62,057 bases of DNA from Fibrobacter sp. (GCA_012519985.1 JAAYPC010000067.1:1-62057); one strand, 5' to 3'. Counted from the first letter of the stretch, positions 27,457 to 36,508 are shown. Notes: a model not told the origin generated them from the letters alone. Program-made: numbers and translations.

Positions 27457-28119
27457 ATGGCGGAATTAAAATCGGCGGCAATTTTTGATCTTGATGGCAC
27501 ATTGATACCTCACACCAGTGCTGAGAAAACTTTCATTTTTTATCTGCTACGCAATGGTATTCTATCTCCTTTAAATCTGGTGCAAATGTTTGCTGCTATC
27601 TGGAAAACCAGAGGAAATCTGCATGCCATCACCAGAGTAAATAAAGCATATCTGAAAAATAAAGATTACCAAAAGCTTCAGGATATTGCCCGGATTTATT
27701 TTGAACCGCGTATTGATGATTTTGTATTCCCACAGATGCGTGACAGGATTAATCAGCACCGTGCCAGAGGCGATCTTTTGTTGCTGCTTACTGGGACTCT
27801 TGATCTGATCGCAGCCTGCTTTGTCAGAAAACTTCAGTTACATGGTTATAAGGCTACAACGCTGGAAGTTTGCAGGGGCGAATATACTGGAAATGTATGT
27901 GGAATAATGCCCTATGGTATAGGAAAGCTGGAGGTGTTAAGAGAGTTGAAAAAGGAGTACCAATTTGATCCTGACAGCTCATTTCTTTATGCCAATGTGT
28001 ATTCTGATCGTTTTGTGATGAACGCGGTTGAGTATCCGATAGCAGTTAATCCTGATCACAAACTTCGCAAATATGCGAAACGTTTTGGTTGGGAAATTCT
28101 TGATGTTAAAAGCAGGTAA
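27457..28119 (+). CDS. HAD superfamily IB phosphatase-like protein
   Basis: 220 residues from the ATG at 27457 with GGAG 7 nt upstream. HAD motifs: I FDLDGTLIPHTS (nucleophile Asp and DxDGT), II LLTGTLD (Thr), III GIGKLEVL (Lys), IV YANVYSDRF. In related SerB/CicA-type proteins motif IV reads with an Asp where Asn stands here, so one Mg-coordinating carboxylate seems replaced. The closing VNPDHKLRKYAKRFGWEIL is typical of the CicA-like subgroup that is often linked or fused to acyltransferases. Last gene of the aldolase-ku-ligD-kinase run; likely dephosphorylates a lysophospholipid or similar, which is inference. Confidence 0.85.
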   Translation: MAELKSAAIFDLDGTLIPHTSAEKTFIFYLLRNGILSPLNLVQMFAAIWKTRGNLHAITRVNKAYLKNKDYQKLQDIARIYFEPRIDDFVFPQMRDRINQHRARGDLLLLLTGTLDLIAACFVRKLQLHGYKATTLEVCRGEYTGNVCGIMPYGIGKLEVLRELKKEYQFDPDSSFLYANVYSDRFVMNAVEYPIAVNPDHKLRKYAKRFGWEILDVKSR

Positions 28120-28301
28120 GCCGTTTTTTCATTAACCCACATTTTTTTATTCCATTAGTTTCGGATATTAATTTCCTTTTTCGGTAATTTTGCCCGAATA
28201 GTACAAGAATGACCCATAAAAAAATCACTCCCATTTTCTGTAAAACTTAAAAAAACTGCTACCCTATCACATTAAAAAGCATTTTTAATAAAAAAAAAGT
28301 C

Positions 28302-28318
28302 TTGGCACAGCCGTTGCT
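28302..28318 (+). promoter_or_regulatory. Consensus sigma-54 promoter
   Basis: TTGGCACAGCCGTTGCT: TGGCAC (28303-28308), 5-nt spacer, TTGC (28314-28317). This gives GG-N10-GC with full match to the -24/-12 consensus. An A-tract (28289-28299) and AT-rich DNA lie immediately upstream, suitable for bending. No gene starts within the next 100 bp on this strand; the only downstream feature before the terminator is the predicted small RNA. Confidence 0.8.
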
Positions 28319-28328
28319 ATTATTATAT

Positions 28329-28432
28329 TACAGGTGTTATGCCATGAAGAATGGCAGATGTGTGTGATGATGATGGGGTATCAGGCGCAAGCCTGAGGGT
28401 AAAGGGAACCGAAAGGTTCCCTTTACTTTTTT
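28329..28432 (+). ncRNA. Predicted sigma-54-dependent small RNA
   Basis: Inferred start about 12 nt downstream of the -12 GC, ending in the T-run at 28427-28432: about 104 nt. The 3' half holds two consecutive hairpins, each with a GNRA tetraloop: TCAGGC-GCAA-GCCTGA (28381-28396) and a 12-bp stem closed by GAAA (28399-28426). The 5' half is unpaired and GU-rich (GATGTGTGTGATGATGATGG), a possible seed. Only tiny reading frames exist: a 7-codon ATG frame from 28344 (ATGAAGAATGGCAGATGTGTG then TGA) and a GTG frame of about 19 codons, neither with a convincing ribosome binding site. Convergent with plsC. Confidence 0.6.
28399..28432 (+). terminator. Strong intrinsic terminator
   Basis: GTAAAGGGAACC (28399-28410), loop GAAA, GGTTCCCTTTAC (28415-28426), then TTTTTT (28427-28432). 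The 12-bp stem is perfect. It ends the predicted small RNA and also any read-through from the aldolase-HAD operon. Confidence 0.92.
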
Positions 28433-28451
28433 ATACTGAATTCTCTCATTT

Positions 28452-29189
28452 CTAAATAGAGCACTGGTTTAAAGATCTTTTAATTACGTCGTGAGCCTTT
28501 TGGCAGATCTCGGCTTTGGTGGTTTGGGGGGTAACATCTATGGGATCCCCGATTTGCAGATAAATGGTACCGGGATTAATTCTCAAAGATTTTTTTGGCA
28601 ATCTCAGCATAGCATCCTTAATTGTCAGTGGAACCATCTGAACACCGGCCTGAAGAGCCAGGGCAAAACTCCCTTGCTTAAACTCTCCTAATTGCCCATC
28701 CGAACTGCGGGTACCTTCCGGAAACAGGATTAATGAAGTATTAAGCTTCTTGAGCTGCTCGACTGCTTTATCCAGTGAACTTCTGGCTTTTCTGGGATTT
28801 GACCGGTCTATGCGAATATGGCCCATAGCCGAGATTCCCCATCCGAAAAAAGGAATCATGAACAATTCTTTTTTGGCAATGAAACTCACATAATGCTTCA
28901 AACCTGCGATAATTGCCGGAATATCGAGAGCACTCTGATGATTGGAGATGAAGACATATCTTTTATTAATATCCAGCTTCTCAAGGCCATCCACCTCAAT
29001 TTTAACTCCCCCCATCCACAGAAGATGAACTACCCATAGTCTGCCGATGTATCTGGAGATGGAAGGAGCAAACAGCACAAAAAGAATGCATACGATACTG
29101 TAAACAGCAGTACTGAAGATAACCCATAACAGAAATATTGGTATGCGGATCAAATCAACAAAGCTCAGGCTGCATTTTTGCCTATCCAT
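28452..29189 (-). CDS. plsC: 1-acyl-sn-glycerol-3-phosphate acyltransferase
   Basis: 245 residues. Transfers an acyl chain to lysophosphatidic acid at the inner membrane, making phosphatidic acid. N-terminal hydrophobic region (IPIFLLWVIFSTAVYSIVCI), then the four acyltransferase motifs: SNHQSALDI (catalytic H-x4-D), the GHIRIDRS block, LFPEGTRS (EGTR) and QMVPLTI. Start ATG has AAAGGAAA upstream and overlaps the 3' end of dnaE by 25 bp, so plsC is the last gene of the helicase-like/dnaE/plsC operon. Faces the lipid kinase/HAD operon. Confidence 0.93.
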   Translation of the reverse strand: MDRQKCSLSFVDLIRIPIFLLWVIFSTAVYSIVCILFVLFAPSISRYIGRLWVVHLLWMGGVKIEVDGLEKLDINKRYVFISNHQSALDIPAIIAGLKHYVSFIAKKELFMIPFFGWGISAMGHIRIDRSNPRKARSSLDKAVEQLKKLNTSLILFPEGTRSSDGQLGEFKQGSFALALQAGVQMVPLTIKDAMLRLPKKSLRINPGTIYLQIGDPIDVTPQTTKAEICQKAHDVIKRSLNQCSI

Positions 29190-32100
29190 ACATTTTCCTT
29201 TCCAATTTTTGCACGAAGTTCCTTAATATTCTCTGGTGCAGCACTCACTTTGATATTTCTGGCACGAATCTTACATTTGTTCTGATCTTCTGTTATAAGA
29301 TGTATTACCAAAGAGCATTCACCTCTCATGTTTTTGCATTGCTTGTAAATATCTTGAATGAATTCCTTTTCCAATGCCTGGGTATTGAGTTGTATATGGA
29401 CACTTCGAGTCAGTTTTTCCCTGCTCTCTGCAAGCGAGATACAATTTTCCACCCTTAGTTTGGGTTTTTCTTCGCCATCACGTTTGCTTATCTGACCATG
29501 AATCAGGACCATATTATCTACAGCCAGCAAGTGGCTGAATTTCTCATAAGCATCACTGAATACAAGAAGTTCAATTGAGCCATCAAACTCTTCAAGTTCC
29601 AGAAACGCCATAATCCTGCCATCACGCTGAGTATGAGTTTTAAGACTGGTGATAAGCCCGCCCACCGTAACAGAAGTTGAATCTTTTACTTCGGTTAAGG
29701 ATTCTTTTTTTAGCGAAATGGTGGAAAATCCTTTTATTTCATCTTTATAGCGGTCCAAAGGATGTCCGCTTATATAAAAACCTAAAATTTCCTTTTCACG
29801 CTGTAGGAGCTGGTTATAAGGCCATGGCGGAGTGTCAGGCAAAGGGGGTTCAGGTATAGAAGCTTCAGCATTATCCCCAGAATCGTTAAAAAGGCTATCA
29901 AACAGATTAACCTGCCCGGACAGTCTTTCTTTCTGTAAGCTCCCCCCATATTCAATCGCCTTATCTATTCCTTCGAAAAGTTGCGCTCTCGTACCCTGAA
30001 GACAATCAAGGGCACCGGCACAGATAAGCGATTCCAGACATTTTTTATTTACAACTCTTAGATCCACAGATTTTGCAAGATCAAAGATCGAGCTGAATTT
30101 ACCTTTTTTGGAACGGGCCTCTATAATTGACTCACCACCCTTACCTACATTCTTAATGGCTCCCATGCCCAGGCGAATGTTTCCATTATCAATACTGCAT
30201 TCAATATCACTCGAATTTACATCAGGTGGAAGAATCTTTATACCCATTCGCTCTGCTTCATTTTTCATGACAAGAAAGCTGTCCTGGTTTCCTATCCAGG
30301 ATGTCAGGTTAGCGGTCATGTATTCCAAAGGATAATGAGCTTTCAAGTATGCAGCCTGATAGGAAACGTGTGCATAAACAGTAGCATGCGCCTTGTTAAA
30401 TCCATACTCTGCAAATTTTGCCATCAAATCAAAGACGTCTTTGGCAATTTTGGGATCGATACCTTTAGATACCGCACCGTCCACAAACTTTTTCCCCATC
30501 TCCTCCATGACATCGGCCTTTTTCTTTCCCATTGCTTTACGCAATACATCAGCCTGTCCCAGAGTAAAGCCGCCCATTTTTTGCGCAATACGCATGACCT
30601 GTTCCTGATAGATAATAACCCCGTATGTAACATCCAGAATTTCAGCAAGCATAGGATGCAGGTACACCACCTCCTCTTTTCCATGTTTACGGTGGATATA
30701 GGTATCTATATTATCCATAGGCCCCGGTCGGTAAAGGGCTGTCATGGCTATAAGATCTTCTACGCAAGTTGGCTTAAGTTTACGCAGATAATCCTGCATG
30801 CCATTTGATTCAAACTGAAAGACTCCTGTTGTTTCTCCTTTGCCAAAGAGTTCATAAGTTTTGGGATCACCATCCTGAAGTTTCCACAGATCGATTTTTT
30901 TGTTATGATATTTCTGGATAAGTCGCAGGGTTTCCTGCAGCACAGTCAAGGTGCGAAGACCAAGAAAGTCCATTTTGATTAGACCGACTTTTTCCACATA
31001 ATTCATGTCAAACTGGGTCATCACTATGTCTGCACCGGGTTGCTTAAAAAGAGGGGCCCAGTTAACGACTTCTCCTGGTGCAATAATTACTCCACCGGCA
31101 TGCATTCCAGCCTGCCTGCAGAGCCCCTCAAGCACTCCGGCATGACGAAAAAGCTCAGTATATTGAGGGTTATTCTTTATAACAGTAACCAGTTCATTAT
31201 TTGCAGCCAGCGATTTTTCCAGATTTTTTTCAGTTACCATTGAGGACAAACGGTTTGCATCTGCCACCGAGATTCCCATCACCCTGGCAACATCCTTTAC
31301 CACCATTTTAGCTTTCATTCTGCCAAAATTTATTATCTGACAGACCGCATCCCTGCCATATTTCTGGATAACATAATCGATGACCTTGTAACGATCGCGA
31401 TCTGCAAAATCGATATCAGCATCAGGCATGGAAACACGCTCAGGATTGAGAAAGCGTTCGAAGATTAGATCAAATTTGATAGGATCAACACTGGTAATGC
31501 CGATTACAAAAGCGACCAGACTTCCAGCCGCCGAGCCTCTGCAACCAACCCCGACCCCCATTTTCTGGGCGGCCTGGACAAAATCCCGCACAATGAGGAA
31601 ATACCCGGCAAAACCCATAGAGCAGATTACATCCAGCTCATAATTGAGCCGTTCCTCCAATACAGGTGTAATCTCCGAATATTTTTCCTTTAGTCCCATT
31701 TTGGCAAGAGCCCCCAGATATTCTTCAGGATTGGAAAAACCCTGAGGTACCTCTGGAACCGGAAGCTGAGGCTTGGCTTTTATCGAAACATTGCATCTTT
31801 CAGCAATTTCAACAGTATTACTCAAAGCTTCAGGTATTTCAGGGAACAGAGCCGCCATCTCCTCTGCCGATTTATAATAAAACTGGTCTGTAGGGAAACG
31901 AAATCTTTTGGGATCACTCATAGTAGTGCCGGTCTGAATACAGAGAAGCAGTTCGTGAGATTGAGCATCCTCTTTACAAAGATAGTGCGCATCATTAGCC
32001 ACGATAAATGGTACTCCCATCTCCCTGCCAAGACTGATCATCTCATCATAAGCAATTTTCTCCTCTTCCATTCCATGATTCTGGAGTTCAAAGAAAAAAT

Positions 32101-32614
32101 TTCCCTCACCAAAAATCGATAGATACTGCTCCGTAATAGCCTTTGCCTGCTGACGGTTTCCTTGAAGCAGCGCTCTTGGTATAGCACCTGCAATACATGC
32201 AGATGTAGCGATTAATCCCTCACTGCACTCTTTGAGAATCTCCATGTCGATACGGGGTTTATAATAGAAACCCTCCTTGAAACCCACACTGCTCAAACGC
32301 ATCAGATTTTTCCATCCGACATTGTTTTCAGCCAGTAAAATCAGATGGTAATAAGAGAATTCATCCTTAACGGTACTTTTATCAAAACGTGACTTGGGAG
32401 CAAGATATGCCTCCATACCCAGAATCGGTTTTATCTCCGATGCTTTGCATGTTTCGAAAAGCTCAACTGCCCCAAACAAACCGCCATGATCAGTCAAGGC
32501 CACTGCAGGCATACCAAACTCAACAGTCTTCTTTACCAGATCTTTTATCCGTATTGCCCCATCCAGAAAACTGTACTCTGTATGATTATGGAGATGTACA
32601 AATTTACCATTCAT
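29165..32614 (-). CDS. dnaE: DNA polymerase III alpha subunit
   Basis: 1149 residues, normal for DnaE1. N-terminal PHP domain (VHLHNHTEYSFLDGAI; ALTDHGGLFG), palm with GVGCRGSAAGSLVAF and the catalytic aspartates in SMPDADIDFADRDR, the third Asp in LIKMDFLGLRTL, fingers (QEQVMRIAQKMGGFTLGQAD, ADVLRKAMGKKK), a helix-hairpin-helix region, and a C-terminal OB-fold (VTVGGLITSLKTHTQRDGRIMAFLELEEF family pattern). It is the replicative polymerase. The stop of the upstream gene and this ATG overlap in TAATG, so translation is tightly coupled to the helicase-associated-domain protein. Confidence 0.97.
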   Translation of the reverse strand: MNGKFVHLHNHTEYSFLDGAIRIKDLVKKTVEFGMPAVALTDHGGLFGAVELFETCKASEIKPILGMEAYLAPKSRFDKSTVKDEFSYYHLILLAENNVGWKNLMRLSSVGFKEGFYYKPRIDMEILKECSEGLIATSACIAGAIPRALLQGNRQQAKAITEQYLSIFGEGNFFFELQNHGMEEEKIAYDEMISLGREMGVPFIVANDAHYLCKEDAQSHELLLCIQTGTTMSDPKRFRFPTDQFYYKSAEEMAALFPEIPEALSNTVEIAERCNVSIKAKPQLPVPEVPQGFSNPEEYLGALAKMGLKEKYSEITPVLEERLNYELDVICSMGFAGYFLIVRDFVQAAQKMGVGVGCRGSAAGSLVAFVIGITSVDPIKFDLIFERFLNPERVSMPDADIDFADRDRYKVIDYVIQKYGRDAVCQIINFGRMKAKMVVKDVARVMGISVADANRLSSMVTEKNLEKSLAANNELVTVIKNNPQYTELFRHAGVLEGLCRQAGMHAGGVIIAPGEVVNWAPLFKQPGADIVMTQFDMNYVEKVGLIKMDFLGLRTLTVLQETLRLIQKYHNKKIDLWKLQDGDPKTYELFGKGETTGVFQFESNGMQDYLRKLKPTCVEDLIAMTALYRPGPMDNIDTYIHRKHGKEEVVYLHPMLAEILDVTYGVIIYQEQVMRIAQKMGGFTLGQADVLRKAMGKKKADVMEEMGKKFVDGAVSKGIDPKIAKDVFDLMAKFAEYGFNKAHATVYAHVSYQAAYLKAHYPLEYMTANLTSWIGNQDSFLVMKNEAERMGIKILPPDVNSSDIECSIDNGNIRLGMGAIKNVGKGGESIIEARSKKGKFSSIFDLAKSVDLRVVNKKCLESLICAGALDCLQGTRAQLFEGIDKAIEYGGSLQKERLSGQVNLFDSLFNDSGDNAEASIPEPPLPDTPPWPYNQLLQREKEILGFYISGHPLDRYKDEIKGFSTISLKKESLTEVKDSTSVTVGGLITSLKTHTQRDGRIMAFLELEEFDGSIELLVFSDAYEKFSHLLAVDNMVLIHGQISKRDGEEKPKLRVENCISLAESREKLTRSVHIQLNTQALEKEFIQDIYKQCKNMRGECSLVIHLITEDQNKCKIRARNIKVSAAPENIKELRAKIGKENVWIGKNAA

Positions 32615-34440
32615 TATTGTGTAACCCCGATCTTGCGAATTTTCCTGAGGTAAAACATTTTTTTGGATTTTGTGCGGGTAACCTCACCCTCAAATGCAGG
32701 ATCAATCCCCTTTTGAAAAGAAAGCGGCTTTACTGTATAAATTCCCTGTTTTAAATAGGGACTTCCTTCATAATCAAAGCTGACTACTCCCCCTGTCAAT
32801 ATTGCATAATCAATTACATGAACAATCTCACTGGTGTCCAGAACCTTCAGTTCACTGCCATATTTGGTTCCTCTCATGGGTGAAGGAGTCTGCTCTATCG
32901 GTTTTTCAACTTCTGTAATCGCTTTCCAGACAGTAGCAAGCTCAGTTTCGGTTTCCTGAGAAACCTGTTCTATCGATTCAGCAGATTTGTCCTGTCCAGG
33001 CATGCGAGTGTCAAAACCCAGATTCTGCAGAATCTCTCTTACTTTATCTTCGCTGCCTTTCTTAATTCTGAAAACTGCATGCGCACTGACAGGTTCAAGA
33101 AAAGACCTGATCGGATCATAGGAATTGATCTGCATGGTCACTTTTTCATCACTGGATACCAGCATATTCTGATCGGTAATGTATAAACGTAAAAATTCCC
33201 GAATCCATTCGCGAACCGTTTCCTGCACATTCAACGGCGCTTTCCAGTTACTTAGCCTTTCCAGTACCTGAGCCGGATCGATCCCACGAGTGCAACTGTT
33301 CAGTATAACCTGTTTACTGATCTTTCCCCAGTAAACCCGATCCAATGATAGCAGTTGTCCCAGTTCATTAAAATAAAACAGTTCTGCCGGATCGACCTCC
33401 TGGGGTATTATGGTTGAGAAATTCGGCATTACTACTATTTCCTGTTTCTTCTCTAAGGTCTTCTTTTCTGCATGTTTCGATTTAGTAAATGCAATCTCCT
33501 CACCTTTGTGCTGCATATCAATGAGACCACTGAACCAGAGCGCATGTAAAGCATCGATAGCTTCCTGCTGATCCTTCTCAGGAAATATTCGGTATGAGAT
33601 CCAGGTATTACTCGATTTAATAAGGGCTAAAATCAATTCACGATTCCAGCCTCCTGAATATTCAAAACAAAACGACTCGATATCATGAAGCCTGTCTGAT
33701 ATCTTCTCTGTCAGCCACATGGAAAATAGCGGTAAAACCAGCCGATAATCGGATTCGGTCTCGATTACCATTTTTTTCTGCTTAAGATATGCGATAGCAA
33801 CAGAATAGACATACTCACTTATTTTGGCATTCAAAGCAGTACCTGTACTGACCAGCTTCTTTAGAAGATTCATTGATGCTCTGTTAAAGCCACCGTTTCT
33901 CTTTTTAACGATACTGCCTTGAAAGCATAACCCTGCAATTGTGGCAATATCATTTAAAACTCTCCATGGAAACGTCTCTGATGTCGGGAGAACTTGCTCT
34001 ACAACCGATTCTTTAAGCAGCACATTGATCAATTCAGGCCGCAAATGCTTCTCAAACTGATTAAAACCAAATATCCTTACGGTCCCATTATTTGATATGG
34101 CTGCATAAACAAGAAAAGTAAGCAGAAGAGGATCATCAAAAGGATTGGATGTATCCAGAGTTACTCCATGATCTCCACTAAGATAGACCTGCGCACACCG
34201 GTACTGCAAATCGGAAGGCAACTGCAGATACTTTTTGCATAAAGCTTCAGGGGTACTGAATTTTTTTACAGCATCCTCAATCATACTGGAGGAGAGAATT
34301 TTTCTTGGACCCTCTGAACCCTTCAGAAAATGTTCAATTACCCACTGGGATGGAAGCTTCTTTATATAATCGGTAAAACTAAGAGAACCAGGTCTATTCA
34401 CCTTCATTTTTTTCGAATCGATCATCTTTACATAATTCAT
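32614..34440 (-). CDS. Helicase-associated (XPB/Ssl2 N-terminal-like) domain protein without helicase motor
   Basis: 608 residues. Residues about 340-430 (VVMPNFSTIIPQEVDPAELFY, LLSLDRVYWGKISKQVIL, LSNWKAPLNVQETVREWI) resemble the Helicase_C_3/XPB-Ssl2 N-terminal domain found beside or fused to XPB-type helicases. The extreme C-terminus (VIDYAILTGGVVSFDYEGS, FYLRKIRKIGV) looks WYL-like. No Walker or DEAD/DEAH motif is present, so it is not itself a helicase. Direct coupling to dnaE (TAATG overlap) suggests a DNA-metabolism role, which is inference. Several in-frame ATGs near the start (34440, 34425, 34407) lack a ribosome binding site; the start is uncertain. Confidence 0.7.
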   Translation of the reverse strand: MNYVKMIDSKKMKVNRPGSLSFTDYIKKLPSQWVIEHFLKGSEGPRKILSSSMIEDAVKKFSTPEALCKKYLQLPSDLQYRCAQVYLSGDHGVTLDTSNPFDDPLLLTFLVYAAISNNGTVRIFGFNQFEKHLRPELINVLLKESVVEQVLPTSETFPWRVLNDIATIAGLCFQGSIVKKRNGGFNRASMNLLKKLVSTGTALNAKISEYVYSVAIAYLKQKKMVIETESDYRLVLPLFSMWLTEKISDRLHDIESFCFEYSGGWNRELILALIKSSNTWISYRIFPEKDQQEAIDALHALWFSGLIDMQHKGEEIAFTKSKHAEKKTLEKKQEIVVMPNFSTIIPQEVDPAELFYFNELGQLLSLDRVYWGKISKQVILNSCTRGIDPAQVLERLSNWKAPLNVQETVREWIREFLRLYITDQNMLVSSDEKVTMQINSYDPIRSFLEPVSAHAVFRIKKGSEDKVREILQNLGFDTRMPGQDKSAESIEQVSQETETELATVWKAITEVEKPIEQTPSPMRGTKYGSELKVLDTSEIVHVIDYAILTGGVVSFDYEGSPYLKQGIYTVKPLSFQKGIDPAFEGEVTRTKSKKMFYLRKIRKIGVTQ

Positions 34441-34670
34441 TCTGAAATTTTCATTTTCAGTCTTTAAAAATAAATGTCGGCACTTTATAAAGTGCGCCTC
34501 ATTTGAGCTGCCGGTAAAACCCTCAATTTCGCTTATCTGACTTTAAAACAATTGATAAAATTCGGTTCTAACGTTTGCGGTATGGTTCTCACAAGCACTA
34601 TATTCTACATTTCAGCAGAATAATCACTAATAAGGATCCGTTTCTGCAACTTTTTTACAGGAGTATAATA

Positions 34671-34937
34671 ATGGTAGATAAAGAATTGCTTAATATTCTC
34701 TGCTGTCCTGAGACCAAACAGGATCTGGTGTTAGCCGATCAGGAACTCATCGATAAGATAAACCAGTTGATAAAAAAAGGTGTTTTAAAAAACAGAGCTG
34801 GTGAGCTTATTAGAGAACCCATTGATGCAGGCCTTGTAAGAGAAGACCGCAAATATCTCTACCCTGTCAGAGAGGATATTCCAATTCTTCTTATCGATGA
34901 ATCTATCCTCATTGAAGATATCGAATCCAAATCTTAG
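34671..34937 (+). CDS. Trm112-like small protein
   Basis: 88 residues from the ATG at 34671, preceded by AGGAG at good spacing (an upstream frame extension to 34575 has no such site). Matches the Trm112/UPF0434 family: LLNILCCPETKQDLVLADQ at the start and DRKYLYPVREDIPILLIDESI at the end. Eukaryotic and archaeal Trm112 activate methyltransferases; bacterial relatives are uncharacterised. The zinc-type CPxC is reduced to CCPETK, a common bacterial variant. Stands alone between two minus-strand operons. Confidence 0.88.
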   Translation: MVDKELLNILCCPETKQDLVLADQELIDKINQLIKKGVLKNRAGELIREPIDAGLVREDRKYLYPVREDIPILLIDESILIEDIESKS

Positions 34938-35057
34938 ATATTTTCTGTATTTTCTAACTGGAACTGTTTTTTGAGAGTTTTCAGAACTGATTAATTTTGT
35001 CTGAAACAGCCCATCATGAAACGGTTCTTCTCAATCCTTGCAATAACGATATCTCGT

Positions 35058-35699
35058 TTACGGTTTGATCTCTGTAATCTGTTCCCTTTTATCTTTTTTT
35101 CTGAGATTTCGCTCATGAATCTTTGCGTTTATCAGAAGATAAATAACAATAAGAACTATTATCAGCATACCACGGAGAATCAGTGACATTATCGACTCAT
35201 TCTTTTCTGCATGTGCTTTACTCCCGGATATCTGTATCCCCGATAAGGAATCTCCACAATCGCTTATTCCAATCAGAAACAATCTATAATCACCGGTGCT
35301 GTCAAAAACAATGTGCTCCCAGGGAATAAGCCACTCGATAGTAACTTTTTTCTCGCTGTCAAAAAGTTTACCATCAACCTTGTAAATACTGCTTTCCGAA
35401 GAGGGTATCTTTAACCATACAGGTTCTTTCCCAGAAGATTGCCTGAAAGAAAATGTCCAGGAGGAGCAACTGACAGAACTGTCCGAACGAATGTAACCGG
35501 ATAGCCCTTCTTTTGTAGCAATTACATCAACATACCACAACTGATCCTTGTTTTTCCAGGTATAAGCAGATTGGGCATTCCATTCTAACAGAAATCCGTC
35601 CAGTTGAATTCGTCGACCATAACGGTTCACAGTAATTGAATGCTCTGCACCCGAATCAACAGATGAAAGAAGAATGCTTATCATTATTAATTGAAGCAT
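35058..35699 (-). CDS. Exported CBM9/DOMON-like domain protein with C-terminal membrane anchor
   Basis: 213 residues. N-terminal signal peptide (MLQLIMISILLSSVDSGAEH), then a beta-rich domain with the sugar/haem-binding DOMON/CBM9-like opening IQLDGFLLEWNAQSAY and closing EWLIPWEHIVF; a C-terminal helix (MSLILRGMLIIVLIVIYLLI) anchors it, leaving a short basic cytoplasmic tail (RNLRKKDKREQ). Ligand unknown. GGAG lies 7 nt before the ATG. Last gene of a three-gene minus-strand operon with PEGA and SUMF1-like genes (30-bp gap), all exported. Confidence 0.7.
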   Translation of the reverse strand: MLQLIMISILLSSVDSGAEHSITVNRYGRRIQLDGFLLEWNAQSAYTWKNKDQLWYVDVIATKEGLSGYIRSDSSVSCSSWTFSFRQSSGKEPVWLKIPSSESSIYKVDGKLFDSEKKVTIEWLIPWEHIVFDSTGDYRLFLIGISDCGDSLSGIQISGSKAHAEKNESIMSLILRGMLIIVLIVIYLLINAKIHERNLRKKDKREQITEIKP

Positions 35700-35729
35700 A
35701 ATTTCACTCCGGAATTATTTCTCCGCTTT

Positions 35730-36500
35730 TTATCTGGCGCAACGAAACCCGATACTTAATTCTGCAAAGTCGGGTGAAAACCAATGCCGGTTTGAAATAC
35801 GGAGCTGGGAAGGACCGCTGTAAAAACCTCCGCCCCGAATAACTCTATAAAATCCGGCATCCGGACCTGAAGGGTTCTGATTTTGTGACATCGAATAATA
35901 TTGCTTATCATACAAGTCCCTGGTCCATTCCCATACATTTCCAGTCATATCGTACAAGCCCCAGTTATTTGGACTGTAAGATCCCCTGTTCTCGAGTTTA
36001 CCGCTAAAAGCGCACCTTTCCTTTGAAGGAGGTGAATCACCCCAGGAATAACGGTTTGAAGTCCCTGCCCTGGCAGCATACTCCCATTGTGCCTCACTTG
36101 GTAGTTTCATTCCCTTTGATCTGCAATATGCTACAGCCTGGTGCCAGGTAACACAAACCACCGGTTTGTCAGGATTACGGTAACTCTGCGGAACAGTAAC
36201 CCTGATAAACTTATTTCCATTCCATGCCAGACACTTCCCATCATCATAATGAGCCGGAGTGCACTCTCCACTGCGCACACAAGAATCATACTGGGAGACA
36301 CTGACTTCAAACTTTCCGATTTTAAAGGCTGAAAGTGAAACCTCATGTTCCGGTTTTTCATCCTCCTCAGCGCCATTTTCTGAGCTTCCCATCAAATAAG
36401 TACCACCATCCACAGAAACATACTGGCTATAAAGTTGAGATGAAAAAAGAACAGTGAGTAATTGCCAGAACAAGATTTTGGAGAGCAAGGAAAATTTCAT
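35730..36500 (-). CDS. Exported SUMF1/FGE-like domain protein lacking the catalytic cysteines
   Basis: About 256 residues from the ATG at 36500 (a GTG at 36512 overlapping the PEGA stop is an alternative). Signal peptide KFSLLSKILFWQLLTVLF, then the formylglycine-generating-enzyme (SUMF1) fold: GGTYLMGSSE, PEHEVSLSAFKIGKFEVS, KPVVCVTWHQAVAYC, LPSEAQWEYAARAG, WGLYDMTGNVWEWT, RVIRGGGFY, SIGFRCAR. In genuine FGE two Cys follow the RGGS(F/W) motif and bind copper; here the stretch reads RGGGFYSGPSQLR with no Cys. So it is probably a structural or ligand-binding member (compare GldJ/GldK-type), not a sulfatase activator. Confidence 0.85.
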   Translation of the reverse strand: MKFSLLSKILFWQLLTVLFSSQLYSQYVSVDGGTYLMGSSENGAEEDEKPEHEVSLSAFKIGKFEVSVSQYDSCVRSGECTPAHYDDGKCLAWNGNKFIRVTVPQSYRNPDKPVVCVTWHQAVAYCRSKGMKLPSEAQWEYAARAGTSNRYSWGDSPPSKERCAFSGKLENRGSYSPNNWGLYDMTGNVWEWTRDLYDKQYYSMSQNQNPSGPDAGFYRVIRGGGFYSGPSQLRISNRHWFSPDFAELSIGFRCAR

Positions 36501-36508
36501 ACAAGAGC

